Assembly: GCA_937995755.1 (NCBI GenBank)
Contig: CALKJD010000054.1
Span: 1 to 55,357, forward strand
DNA from: an uncultured Saprospiraceae bacterium
Lineage (GTDB): Bacteria > Bacteroidota > Bacteroidia > Chitinophagales > Saprospiraceae
Length of the DNA stretch: 55,357 bases
Direction: 5' to 3'
Positions 8,979 through 16,628 of this stretch are shown here, piece after piece (within the stretch, counting starts at the first letter, position 1; each line of letters begins with the position of its first letter). Both the position numbers and the translations under genes were made by a program. Below the pieces are notes generated by a model. It had not been told where the DNA came from, made no database searches, and saw only the letters and a list, made by a program, of their open reading frames with translations.

Positions 8979-9641
8979 ATGCAAAATTCAATACAACAAA
9001 GGTCAAAGAATTTTCTTTGCCTTATACTACTACTACAATTAAGCATAGTAAGTAGTTGCACGTATAAAGGCTCAATAGAGGATAGGAATGCTATAGAAAA
9101 AACGTGGAGTACATATTATAGCCCCAATGTATCGCAGCAGGAGAAAAACAACTTACTTACAGAAGAGTATAAGCTCGATTATGTCCGTAAAATAAATTCA
9201 GCCATTAGAGATTCCGAAAGTGATCTGAAACTCATGAAGTTTGAGGACAAGTTAAACATCCTTATTAAAAGGTATACCATCGATTCTCTGCAACTCGCAG
9301 ACAATCAACTAAACACGTTTGAGAAAGCGTTTAATCTAGTTGAGACGACTAGCAGCATATTAATGGATACCGATCAAGGACTTTCAGAAATACTATTTAC
9401 TGATAAAGTAACTGCATATGGTGTGTTCAATATTCTGTTCTCAAATAAAAGCAATCAATTTGTAAAAGAAAATGGAATATGGAAGATTAATCCAACAAAA
9501 GAACATCATAAATTTATAGAAGCAAGAGATTTGCTAAAACAACAATATATAAAACAATATGGTAGCAGTGATGGTGCTATCGAAGGAATAATACATCTAA
9601 CTACTGGCAAAGATGCCATCTGGCAGCCTCTAAGAAGCTAG
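8979..9641 (+). CDS. Hypothetical lipoprotein
   Basis: A 220-residue protein with a signal peptide whose hydrophobic core (residues 12-24) ends in a lipobox, VSSC, with Cys27. The mature domain alternates charged helices with a central YGVFNILFSN segment and a C-terminal FVKENGIWKINP stretch. That pattern (strand, short turn, W-K-I) is reminiscent of NTF2-like or DUF4878-type lipoproteins, but I cannot confirm it. It ends the orphan envelope block and is 61 bases from the preceding lipoprotein gene, so the two may be co-transcribed. Confidence 0.55.
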   Translation: MQNSIQQRSKNFLCLILLLQLSIVSSCTYKGSIEDRNAIEKTWSTYYSPNVSQQEKNNLLTEEYKLDYVRKINSAIRDSESDLKLMKFEDKLNILIKRYTIDSLQLADNQLNTFEKAFNLVETTSSILMDTDQGLSEILFTDKVTAYGVFNILFSNKSNQFVKENGIWKINPTKEHHKFIEARDLLKQQYIKQYGSSDGAIEGIIHLTTGKDAIWQPLRS

Positions 9642-9887
9642 ATTACTACTAAGTCCTATGGCAAATGTTATTAGTACGAAGTCATAATTATTAAACAATT
9701 TCATCAACGGATCTACCCCACGATCTATACTATTGCCCACTGCTTAGTTTCATAACTTTAGAGAAATATCAATTGTGACGTTCTATCCACCCTATTATAT
9801 AAAATAGTCTTGAGCACCTATTTTCCACCCTTGGATAGATATAAAATCATACGATAATGTTAAAGAATCAAAAATAGTGGCAGATTC

Positions 9888-9903
9888 CTAAACGATAGGT
9901 TAG
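9888..9903. promoter_or_regulatory. Predicted TetR operator 1 (CTAA-N8-TTAG)
   Basis: The 16-mer CTAAACGATAGGTTAG has palindromic arms CTAA/TTAG and a CGAT core. The same arms, spacing and core recur at 10508-10523. Its right arm overlaps the predicted -7 element of the regulator gene, so binding there would block transcription (autoregulation, inferred). Confidence 0.6.
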
Positions 9904-9908
9904 TTTTG
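9901..9908 (+). promoter_or_regulatory. Predicted -7 promoter element of the tetR-type gene (TAGTTTTG)
   Basis: Exact TAnnTTTG match 17 bases before the chosen ATG at 9926, overlapped by the predicted operator. An initiation site here argues against the upstream GTG at 9908 as start codon. Confidence 0.55.
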
Positions 9909-9925
9909 TGGTTGCATTTACAGAT

Positions 9926-10489
9926 ATGGCACGAAAAAAGGAATATAGCGAAGAAGAAGTATTAGATCGTGCTATGCATTTATTCTGGCGTAATGGCTAC
10001 GAAACAACATCTATGAAGATGCTTGAGAAAGAAATGGGTATCAATAAATTTTCTATTTACTCCAGTTTCGGAAGTAAGCATGGTTTATTCGTTGAAAGCC
10101 TGAAAAGCTATAAGAGTAAAGTAAAAGGACTATTTGAAAAGTTTGAAAAATCTAATAAAGGAGTAGAAAGTATTAAAGAGTTCTTTTATGATTCGATTTC
10201 ATTGACAAAAATAGAAGGCAGTGAAAAGGGATGTTTGGTAACTAACACATACAATGAATTTGCTGAAAGTGAAGATGATGTGATCAAAAGCCAAATGGAG
10301 GCATTCATGATAACTCTAAAGGAAATTATAGTTTCAAAACTTAGAATGGATCCTACGAAGGATGAAATTACGGTTCAAAAACAAGCTAACTATTTACTAC
10401 TGGCAAAACATGGTTTAGCTGCGGCTGCGAGAGTAAATGATCCCAAAGAAATAGAAGACTATATTGAAATGACATTTCAAAACATATAA
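9926..10489 (+). CDS. TetR/AcrR family transcriptional regulator
   Basis: A 187-residue regulator. The N-terminal helix-turn-helix reads as in the TetR family: residues about 7-50 with VLDRAMHLFWRNGYETTSMK, then LEKEMGINKFSIYSSFGSKHGLF, the recognition helix containing the usual (S/T)-x-Y-x-x-F-x-(S/N)-K pattern. The C-terminal helical domain would bind a ligand, unknown here. A GTG at 9908 is an alternative start, but the ATG at 9926 gives the standard MARKKEYS beginning and clears the predicted promoter. It lies just upstream of three thiol-redox genes and is flanked by two copies of one palindromic site, so it probably controls itself and at least the AhpD-like gene. Confidence 0.92.
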   Translation: MARKKEYSEEEVLDRAMHLFWRNGYETTSMKMLEKEMGINKFSIYSSFGSKHGLFVESLKSYKSKVKGLFEKFEKSNKGVESIKEFFYDSISLTKIEGSEKGCLVTNTYNEFAESEDDVIKSQMEAFMITLKEIIVSKLRMDPTKDEITVQKQANYLLLAKHGLAAAARVNDPKEIEDYIEMTFQNI

Positions 10490-10503
10490 CTTTTTTTTAA
10501 GTA

Positions 10504-10527
10504 ATATCTAACCGATTGTTTAGATAT
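10504..10527. promoter_or_regulatory. Predicted TetR operator 2 (8-8-8 inverted repeat)
   Basis: Perfect 8-base arms ATATCTAA and TTAGATAT separated by 8 bases. The core 16-mer CTAACCGATTGTTTAG matches operator 1 at 13 of 16 positions with identical arms and CGAT core. A further half-site (ATCTAAC) follows at 10531. It sits 32 bases before the AhpD-like gene. Confidence 0.65.
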
Positions 10528-10558
10528 ATTATCTAACAACAATACATAACACAATATT

Positions 10559-11113
10559 ATGACCACATTGAAAGTACACAGTATAGAATCGGCACCAGAA
10601 GGAAGCAAAGCATTATTAGAAGCATCTTTAAAATCAAATGGTATGATCCCAGGTCTACATGGTGTTTTAGCAGGTGCTCCTGGAATCCTAGAAGCCTATC
10701 AGACAATTCATAAACTATTCACGCAGACTTCTTTTGATAAAGAAGAACTAACCGTGGTATGGCAAACCATAAATGTGGAGCATGCTTGCCATTATTGTGT
10801 GCCTGCACATACGGCTATAGCTAAAATGATGAAAGTTGATGATTCCATTACAGAAGCATTGCGCAATGAGACGCCTTTAGAAGACTCAAAACTAGAAGCA
10901 CTCAGAACATTTACATTAGCAGTAACAAGAAATAGAGGACAAGTATCACAAGAAGAACTGACAACATTCTACAACGCCGGCTATGGTGAACAGCAAGTCT
11001 TAGAAGTGATATTGGGACTGTCACAAAAAGTGATTAGTAACTACACCAATCATATTGCTAACACAGCAGTAGATGCTCCTTTCAAGCCATTTGCTTGGGA
11101 AAGACAAAAATAA
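10559..11113 (+). CDS. Carboxymuconolactone decarboxylase (AhpD-like) family protein
   Basis: A 184-residue helical protein of the CMD/AhpD family. The active-site signature is E74-H-A-C77-H-Y-C80-V-P-A-H84, the usual E-x-x-C-x-x-C-x-x-x-H, so a redox-active disulfide with a general base is intact. AhpD-type members reduce peroxiredoxin partners or act in detoxification; the exact substrate is not readable from sequence. It sits directly behind a predicted TetR operator and is followed by its own terminator and then a FrnE-like gene. Together with the peroxiredoxin fusion at 11998 this suggests a thiol or electrophile stress response. Confidence 0.9.
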   Translation: MTTLKVHSIESAPEGSKALLEASLKSNGMIPGLHGVLAGAPGILEAYQTIHKLFTQTSFDKEELTVVWQTINVEHACHYCVPAHTAIAKMMKVDDSITEALRNETPLEDSKLEALRTFTLAVTRNRGQVSQEELTTFYNAGYGEQQVLEVILGLSQKVISNYTNHIANTAVDAPFKPFAWERQK

Positions 11114-11120
11114 TTATAGA

Positions 11121-11155
11121 AAAGAGACCTTTCTCTTACCAGAGTAGGTCTCTTT
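11121..11155 (+). terminator. Stem-loop after the AhpD-like gene
   Basis: Ten perfect base pairs (AAAGAGACCT/AGGTCTCTTT) enclose a loop that can pair further (CTCT/AGAG), ending in a short T3 tract. It lies 8 bases past the stop codon. The short T-run may make it a partial terminator, letting some transcription reach the FrnE-like gene. Confidence 0.6.
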
Positions 11156-11244
11156 CCAAATCTGTATAAAGTGATACTAGTTAAATCCTATTTGGACCAT
11201 CACCTATGGTAAGTAGTACTCGCTTATAACTAAAAGATAAAAAA

Positions 11245-11892
11245 ATGGAAAATAAAATAAAAATAGATATAGTTTCCGATGTAGTTTGTCCATGGTGTGC
11301 TATCGGGTACAAACGATTAGAGCAAGCTATAAATGAACTTGGTATTCAAGATAAGGTAGAAATAGAATGGCAACCTTTTGAGTTGAATCCTCAAATGCCG
11401 AATGAAGGTCAAAATGTACAAGAACATATTGCTGAAAAGTACGGTGCTACAGAATCGCAACAGCAACAGTCACAACAACACATGACTGAAGTGGGAAAAG
11501 AATTAGGATTCACTTTTGACTATTTTAATGATATGAAGATGGTGAATACTTTCGAATCCCACATACTGTTAGAATATGCTCATAAATTCGATAAGCAAAC
11601 AGAATTAAAACTAGCATTAATGACTGCATTTTTCAGTCAAAGAAAAGATGTGTCGGATAGAGATGTGCTGAAAAATATATTACAAGAGGTGGGCTTAGAT
11701 CCAGACAAAGGTATTGCTCTTCTAGACAATACCGCATCCCAAGATGAAGTAAGGAATAAACAGAACTACTGGAAAAGTCTAGGAGTCAGCTCAGTTCCTA
11801 CAATCGTATTTAATAGAAAAAGTGCTGTCACAGGTGCACAACCTATAGATATATTTAAGCAAGTGCTGACTGAACTTAATGAAGCTCAATAA
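11245..11892 (+). CDS. DsbA family oxidoreductase, FrnE-like
   Basis: A 215-residue thioredoxin-fold protein of the DsbA/FrnE type without a signal peptide, so cytoplasmic. The active-site C15-P-W-C18 follows a DIVSDVV strand; the inserted helical domain spans about residues 60-170; the cis-proline loop SSVPTIVFN lies near 181-189. FrnE of Deinococcus is a disulfide isomerase tied to oxidative stress, and other members were first named after frenolicin biosynthesis. The position between the AhpD-like gene and the peroxiredoxin fusion fits a redox role. The exact substrate is unknown. Confidence 0.9.
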   Translation: MENKIKIDIVSDVVCPWCAIGYKRLEQAINELGIQDKVEIEWQPFELNPQMPNEGQNVQEHIAEKYGATESQQQQSQQHMTEVGKELGFTFDYFNDMKMVNTFESHILLEYAHKFDKQTELKLALMTAFFSQRKDVSDRDVLKNILQEVGLDPDKGIALLDNTASQDEVRNKQNYWKSLGVSSVPTIVFNRKSAVTGAQPIDIFKQVLTELNEAQ

Positions 11893-11997
11893 TAGAGTAT
11901 GAAAATCAATATTAGATAAAGCTGTCCAAAAACAAGGTTCAGATAAGATAGATCATCTGCTACGACCACAAAATTCAATTTAAAACAATACACCAAT

Positions 11998-13479
11998 ATG
12001 AAATTAACCATTTTAACTGCTATAGTAATATCCATCTTGAGCTTATCATGTAATACTAAAAGCCAAGGTATACTAAATGAATCATCCATACCATCTTTTC
12101 AAAATAAAGGACATGAATTGGTTTATGCCATGGTACAAGAAACTGGAGACTACAACCAATTACTTAAAAGAAGAAACGTTGAATACTCCTATTTTTATCA
12201 AACCCCAGATGGCAAAACTGATAGGTCTACTGAAAGGTATATCTTTGATAAGGAACTATCCACCGGTCTTTACCAACAGCACGAGCGAACTTTATCTCAA
12301 CTCGAAGGAACAATCGAACAGGGATATGATGGTACTGAATATTGGCTCAAGCACAATGGGAAAATTATAAATGATAAGAAAGCATTAAAAAGAGTTGCCT
12401 TTAATAGACCTACAAACTTTTACTGGTTCACAATGATGCAAAAACTATTAGACCCAGGATTAAAATATGAATACCTAGGGGAAAAGAAGATAGACAATAA
12501 AGCTTATGATATTGTAAAAATTACCTTTAAAAATCAACCCAATACACCAACAGATATTTATCAAGTGTATATTAATAAAAGTACTTCTCTGGTAGATCAA
12601 TACTTATTTACTGTAGCTGATTTTGGTCTAATGGACACTCCCAAGCTCATGAAAGTTGAATACGAAGAGGTAGATGGACTATTAATACCTACAAAAAGAA
12701 AATATAAAAATTCTACATGGGACGCTGAGGTAAGCGATGAACCATGGATCAATGTACGTTGGACAAATATTAAGTTTAACAATGGATTTACTGAGCAAGA
12801 TTTTAAAAAAGGAAAAAATATGGAAAATGACAGTAACACCTCTCTTAAATCAAAACTAGAAGAGAAGAAGGCAAGCTTTGAAGCTAAGGCAGATGACAAC
12901 AAGAAAAGAGCCTATAGAGAGGGGATAGAATCTGTAGAAAACAGTGGTATCGTAAAAAGTGCAAAGCAAGTAGGAGAACAAGCACCTAACTTCATCTTAA
13001 ATAATGCATTAGGCGAACCTGTTCAATTCAGCGATTATCTAAAGAAGGGAAAAGTAGTATTAACTTGGTATCGAGGAGGTTGGTGTCCATATTGCAACAT
13101 GACACTCCACCAACTACAAGATGAACTACCTCACTTCAAAGCAAATGGAGCGAGTCTCATTGCACTTACACCTGAGCTTCCAGACAAATCAATGTCTACC
13201 GCAGAGAAGCATGACTTAGAATTCGAAGTATTAAGTGACATTGGAAACAAGATAGCCAAGGAGTATGGTATTGTATTTAAACTAACTGATGAGGTGGCTG
13301 AGATGTATAACAATGGATTTGGAATGAATGCCTATAATGGAGACGAATCAAATGAACTTCCTTTAGCCGCCACATATATTATAGATGAAAATGGAGAAAT
13401 CATATACGCATTTCTAGATGCTGACTATCGCAATAGAGCAGAGCCATCTGAGATTACAGAAATACTAAAAAGCAAATAA
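11998..13479 (+). CDS. Lipoprotein with N-terminal LolA-like domain fused to peroxiredoxin-like domain
   Basis: A 493-residue two-part protein. Residues 1-18 are a lipoprotein signal with lipobox LSLSC (Cys18). Residues about 35-272 form a beta-rich domain resembling LolA-like or DUF6503-like outer-membrane-associated proteins (judged from the strand pattern, tentative). A charged helical linker covers 280-320. Residues 325-493 are an AhpC/TSA-type peroxiredoxin-like domain with YRGGWCPYCN, placing cysteines at 363 and 366, and a later ATYIIDENGEIIYAF strand pair. The enzyme is therefore probably tethered in the periplasm. It closes the TetR/AhpD/FrnE cluster and has a strong terminator. The fusion of these two parts is the unusual point. 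Confidence 0.85.
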   Translation: MKLTILTAIVISILSLSCNTKSQGILNESSIPSFQNKGHELVYAMVQETGDYNQLLKRRNVEYSYFYQTPDGKTDRSTERYIFDKELSTGLYQQHERTLSQLEGTIEQGYDGTEYWLKHNGKIINDKKALKRVAFNRPTNFYWFTMMQKLLDPGLKYEYLGEKKIDNKAYDIVKITFKNQPNTPTDIYQVYINKSTSLVDQYLFTVADFGLMDTPKLMKVEYEEVDGLLIPTKRKYKNSTWDAEVSDEPWINVRWTNIKFNNGFTEQDFKKGKNMENDSNTSLKSKLEEKKASFEAKADDNKKRAYREGIESVENSGIVKSAKQVGEQAPNFILNNALGEPVQFSDYLKKGKVVLTWYRGGWCPYCNMTLHQLQDELPHFKANGASLIALTPELPDKSMSTAEKHDLEFEVLSDIGNKIAKEYGIVFKLTDEVAEMYNNGFGMNAYNGDESNELPLAATYIIDENGEIIYAFLDADYRNRAEPSEITEILKSK

Positions 13480-13523
13480 TACGACATCTAATCCGCTATT
13501 ATAAACAAATTGCAAGTATATCG

Positions 13524-13558
13524 AGCTCCATCAGTCCAAACTGATGGAGCTTTTCTTT
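13524..13558 (+). terminator. Strong intrinsic terminator after the peroxiredoxin fusion gene
   Basis: A perfect 12-base-pair stem (AGCTCCATCAGT and its complement) with a CCAA loop, followed by TTTTCTTT. It lies 44 bases past the stop codon at 13479. Confidence 0.85.
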
Positions 13559-13779
13559 AATCCCTCTCTTTCCTCACCTTGATTGAATAACAGATGAAAA
13601 AAGAACCAACTAATTGTTGCTCATACGCTCAGTAGCATATGTTACAAGTATTCATCTCATTCTAATGTAATTTTATCAAATAGCATCAAATAGAGAGGTA
13701 AGTTATTGCAACTATTGTACGTCGAAATGCATTATCAGAAGTAGGTCAAAATTCAACAATAGAATCCAATAACATTAAT
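13559..13779. other. AT-rich spacer, part of a 512-base gap
   Basis: The gap between the peroxiredoxin gene and the HipA-like gene holds the terminator, then this stretch with no recognisable gene. From 13702 onward one plus-strand frame stays open through 13938, but it has a start codon only at 13780. Confidence 0.4.
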
Positions 13780-13938
13780 ATGATCTATGCAATGACTATC
13801 TTAAGTGAGTATATAAACTTGAATAATAGCCTATTATACAGAAGCATTAAGCGATCTAGGGATAAAGCAAATACGATTGTGTTACCTAATCGTATAAATG
13901 CGATTAAGATAACAGACTTAAATATAGAAATGGACTAA
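13780..13938 (+). CDS. Possible small or remnant ORF, 52 codons
   Basis: An ATG-initiated frame of 52 codons lies in the last part of a 237-base open stretch (13702-13938). The translation is basic and polar (a LYRSIKRSRDK segment) without membrane spans or known motifs. It could be a real small protein, the 3' remnant of a lost gene, or chance. Nothing else supports it, so this is a weak call. Confidence 0.25.
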   Translation: MIYAMTILSEYINLNNSLLYRSIKRSRDKANTIVLPNRINAIKITDLNIEMD

Positions 13939-13991
13939 ATTGATTCGTTACACAATTAATTAAAATACCTAAAAAACATTATCTTGAGGTT

Positions 13992-14771
13992 ATGAGTAAA
14001 TTAGAAATTCGTACAGTAGATGTCTTGCAGTACCTCCAGCCATTGAGGGAAGGAGGTTCGCTCCCAGGTATTGTACTAGGAGACGATGACTTCTTATATG
14101 TATTGAAGTTTAGAGGTGCTGGACAAGGCAAAAAAGCTCTTATCGCAGAACTTGTCGGAGGACTTTTAGCTCAAGCCATGGGACTAAAAGTACCAGAACT
14201 CGTATTTATGAATCTCGATGATTCACTAAGTAAAACGGAGCCTGACGAAGAGATTCAAGATCTACTTAAATTCAGTGTCGGATTAAATTTAGGCTTACAC
14301 TTCTTATCAGGAGCCATTACCTATGATCCATTGATATCTATAGCCGATCCACTATCAGCTTCGAAAGTAGTAATTCTCGATAGCATGATTACTAACATTG
14401 ACAGGACCGCTAAAAACACAAATCTCTTAAATTGGAATAAAGAGCTGTGGTTAATAGATCATGGAGCTAGTCTATACTTCCATCATAACTGGAACAACTG
14501 GGAGGTACACCTTACAAGAACTTTCCCTAGTATAAAAGATCATGTGTTATTAGAAAGGGCTACACAGCTCAATGAAGCGGCCGATGCTATTAAGCATTCA
14601 ATTGATAAAGAAACCATCATTGAAATAATCTCTCTGATACCTGAATCGTGGCTAATCGAAGAATCTAATGTTTTGACACCATCAGAAATGAGATCAGCAT
14701 ATATTGAGTTCTTGAATAGCAAATTAGAGAAAATTGATTTACTCGTAAAAGAAGCTGAAGATGCAAGATAG
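13992..14771 (+). CDS. HipA-like kinase family protein (HipA_2)
   Basis: A 259-residue protein resembling the short HipA-like kinase family (HipA_2), not full-length HipA toxin. The N-lobe has LYVLKFRGAGQG with a candidate ATP lysine at K39 and a conserved glutamate at E53 in a helix before a GLKVPE segment. The catalytic region shows N-I-D137-R-T-A-K-N142-T-N and then L-I-D156-H-G, which fit the catalytic aspartate/asparagine and metal-binding aspartate of the fold. It overlaps the DUF3037 gene by 11 bases, indicating translational coupling. No HipB-type antitoxin is adjacent. The substrate is unknown; a role in toxin-antitoxin or stress signalling is inference. Confidence 0.78.
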   Translation: MSKLEIRTVDVLQYLQPLREGGSLPGIVLGDDDFLYVLKFRGAGQGKKALIAELVGGLLAQAMGLKVPELVFMNLDDSLSKTEPDEEIQDLLKFSVGLNLGLHFLSGAITYDPLISIADPLSASKVVILDSMITNIDRTAKNTNLLNWNKELWLIDHGASLYFHHNWNNWEVHLTRTFPSIKDHVLLERATQLNEAADAIKHSIDKETIIEIISLIPESWLIEESNVLTPSEMRSAYIEFLNSKLEKIDLLVKEAEDAR

Positions 14772-15144
14772 AGTCACTTACGAGTATGCCGTTATTCGAT
14801 TGGTACCTAAAGTAGAGCGCGAAGAATTCATCAATATTGGTGTAATGCTATTCTCTAGGAGAAAAAAATATATCGGCATAAAATATGAAATAAATGAAAA
14901 ACGAATACATGCATTTGCTGAAGAAGTAGATGTACCAATGATCGCAGAATACTTAGACGCTTGGAAACAAGTATGCATTGGAAATCCAAGTGGAGGAAGT
15001 ATTGGAAAACTCGAATTACCTTCAAGATTTAGATGGTTGGCTGCTTCAAGAAGTACTATTATTCAAACTTCGAAGACTCATACTGGGATCTGTCATGACC
15101 CTGAAAAAGTTCTTGAAGACCTATTCGTTAGATATGTATCATAG
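14761..15144 (+). CDS. DUF3037 domain-containing protein
   Basis: A 127-residue protein starting MQDRVTYEYAVIRLVPKVER, then FINIGVMLFSRR and a C-terminal PEKVLEDLFVRYV. That pattern is typical of DUF3037 (the Y-A-V-I-R-x-V-P start and the E-F-x-N-I-G-V-x-L motif). The start codon lies inside the end of the HipA-like kinase gene, an 11-base overlap, so both proteins are probably made together. Kinase plus DUF3037 pairs are a recurring arrangement in bacteria, but their joint function is not established as far as I know. Confidence 0.85.
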   Translation: MQDRVTYEYAVIRLVPKVEREEFINIGVMLFSRRKKYIGIKYEINEKRIHAFAEEVDVPMIAEYLDAWKQVCIGNPSGGSIGKLELPSRFRWLAASRSTIIQTSKTHTGICHDPEKVLEDLFVRYVS

Positions 15145-15207
15145 AATTAAATAAGCAAAATGTATACTTAGGTATCATTAGAGTTTTGAATTATTAAAAA
15201 CATCAAA

Positions 15208-16098
15208 ATGAAATTCATAGACTATTATAAAATATTGGGTGTAGCAAAAACGGCTACAGAGAAAGAAATAAAAAAAGCATTTAGGAAATTAGCACGCAAG
15301 TATCATCCTGATCTAAATCCAAATGACAAAACTGCTGAAAAGAAATTTAAGGAAATTAATGAGGCCAATGAGGTACTAAGCAATGTCGAGAATAGAAAGA
15401 AATATGACAAGTATGGTAAAGACTGGCAGCATGGTGAGCAATATGAAAAAGCCAAACAACAGCAACAATCACAGAGACAATACCAATCACAAAGCCAACA
15501 GCAATCTTATGGTGGACAAGATTTCTCTGACTACTTTGAATCGATGTTTGGAGGAGCTAGATCTTCGTATAGTCAAGGTCAAAGAAAATATAAAGGACAA
15601 GACTATAATGCCAAACTACACTTAGATCTAAAAGACGTCTATACTACTCAGAAACAAGTGATAACAGTCAATGGAGCCAAAGTGAGATTGACCATACCTG
15701 CCGGAATCGAAAATGGTCAAGTAATAAAGATAAAAGGTAAAGGTGAAAAAGGTGTTAACGGAGGACCGAATGGAGATTTGTACATCACGTTTGAAATTAA
15801 TAACGATACGCAATTCAAAAGAGATGGCAACAACCTCTATGCCACTGTGAGCGTCGATCTATACACGGCAATGCTAGGTGGTGAGATTACAGCAGATACA
15901 TTTAATGGTAAAGTAAAGTTAAAAATCGCTCCTGAAACACCAAGTGGAACCAAGGTTAAGCTCAAGGGTAAAGGTTTTCCTGTCTATAAAAAAGAAGATC
16001 AATTTGGAGATCTTATCATTACATATCAGATAGAAATACCGACAAAATTAAATGATCAAGAAAAAGCCCTATTCGAAGAATTACAAAAATTAAGATAA
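15208..16098 (+). CDS. cbpA: DnaJ-class co-chaperone, CbpA-like
   Basis: A 296-residue J-domain protein. Residues 4-70 form the J domain with the HPD motif in YHPDLNPND, needed to stimulate DnaK ATPase. A Q/S/G-rich linker follows (about 85-130), then two C-terminal substrate-binding beta domains with GQVIKIKGKGEKG and GTKVKLKGKGFP. The zinc-finger region of DnaJ proper is missing, which places it with CbpA. The gene that follows after one base encodes a CbpM-type modulator, confirming the CbpA assignment. Confidence 0.92.
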   Translation: MKFIDYYKILGVAKTATEKEIKKAFRKLARKYHPDLNPNDKTAEKKFKEINEANEVLSNVENRKKYDKYGKDWQHGEQYEKAKQQQQSQRQYQSQSQQQSYGGQDFSDYFESMFGGARSSYSQGQRKYKGQDYNAKLHLDLKDVYTTQKQVITVNGAKVRLTIPAGIENGQVIKIKGKGEKGVNGGPNGDLYITFEINNDTQFKRDGNNLYATVSVDLYTAMLGGEITADTFNGKVKLKIAPETPSGTKVKLKGKGFPVYKKEDQFGDLIITYQIEIPTKLNDQEKALFEELQKLR

Positions 16099-16099
16099 G

Positions 16100-16399
16100 A
16101 TGATTACTGAAGACTTAATACTCATAGACCAACTCTGCACTCATTATAAAATAGAGCTTGCTTTCATCGATGCACTTGATAATATTGGCCTCATAGAAAT
16201 CGAGGTACTTGAAGAAAATAGATTCATTCATCAAGATAGAATTGGTGACTTAGAAAAAATGATAAGGCTGCATCATGAGTTGAATGTCAACCTTGAAGGC
16301 ATAGATGTTGTATTCAACCTAATAAATAAGGAAATGAAACTTAGGGAAGAGATCAATTCACTTAAGAATAGATTGAGACTATATGAAGATCCTATGTAA
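16100..16399 (+). CDS. cbpM: CbpM-like chaperone modulator
   Basis: A 99-residue helical protein resembling CbpM and MerR-like modulators: LILIDQLCTHYKIELAFIDAL, then IGLIEIEVLEENRFI as the winged part, and a C-terminal helical stretch LEKMIRLHHELNVNLEGIDVVF. CbpM binds the CbpA J domain and inhibits co-chaperone activity. It begins one base after the dnaJ-type stop codon, so the two form an operon. A weak imperfect hairpin (CACATA/TATGTG arms, about 16450-16482) lies downstream. Confidence 0.85.
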   Translation: MITEDLILIDQLCTHYKIELAFIDALDNIGLIEIEVLEENRFIHQDRIGDLEKMIRLHHELNVNLEGIDVVFNLINKEMKLREEINSLKNRLRLYEDPM

Positions 16400-16628
16400 A
16401 AAAATAATAGTTCACAAAGAGCATTGTATCAACGGCCCCACCCTTTTTACACATATATAGTGCTGTAAGTACTAGTTATGTGTTGTCTTTATATTAGGTA
16501 CTACCTTATATATAATGAGATATATGTGATTAAAAAACGTAATTGAATGCAATGCAACAAAACGAATAGATAGACGTTTAGAAAAACATCTAATTAATGT
16601 AAATTACCGTTGCATCTAAAGCAAAACT

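Noticed and set aside
14761-15144. Idea that the HipA-like/DUF3037 pair and the CbpA/CbpM pair form one defence island
   Set aside because: The chaperone pair is an ordinary housekeeping-type operon with a 63-base spacer, and no nuclease, helicase or other defence gene is nearby.
16450-16482. Imperfect hairpin after the cbpM-like gene
   Set aside because: Interrupted stem and no T-run directly after it.
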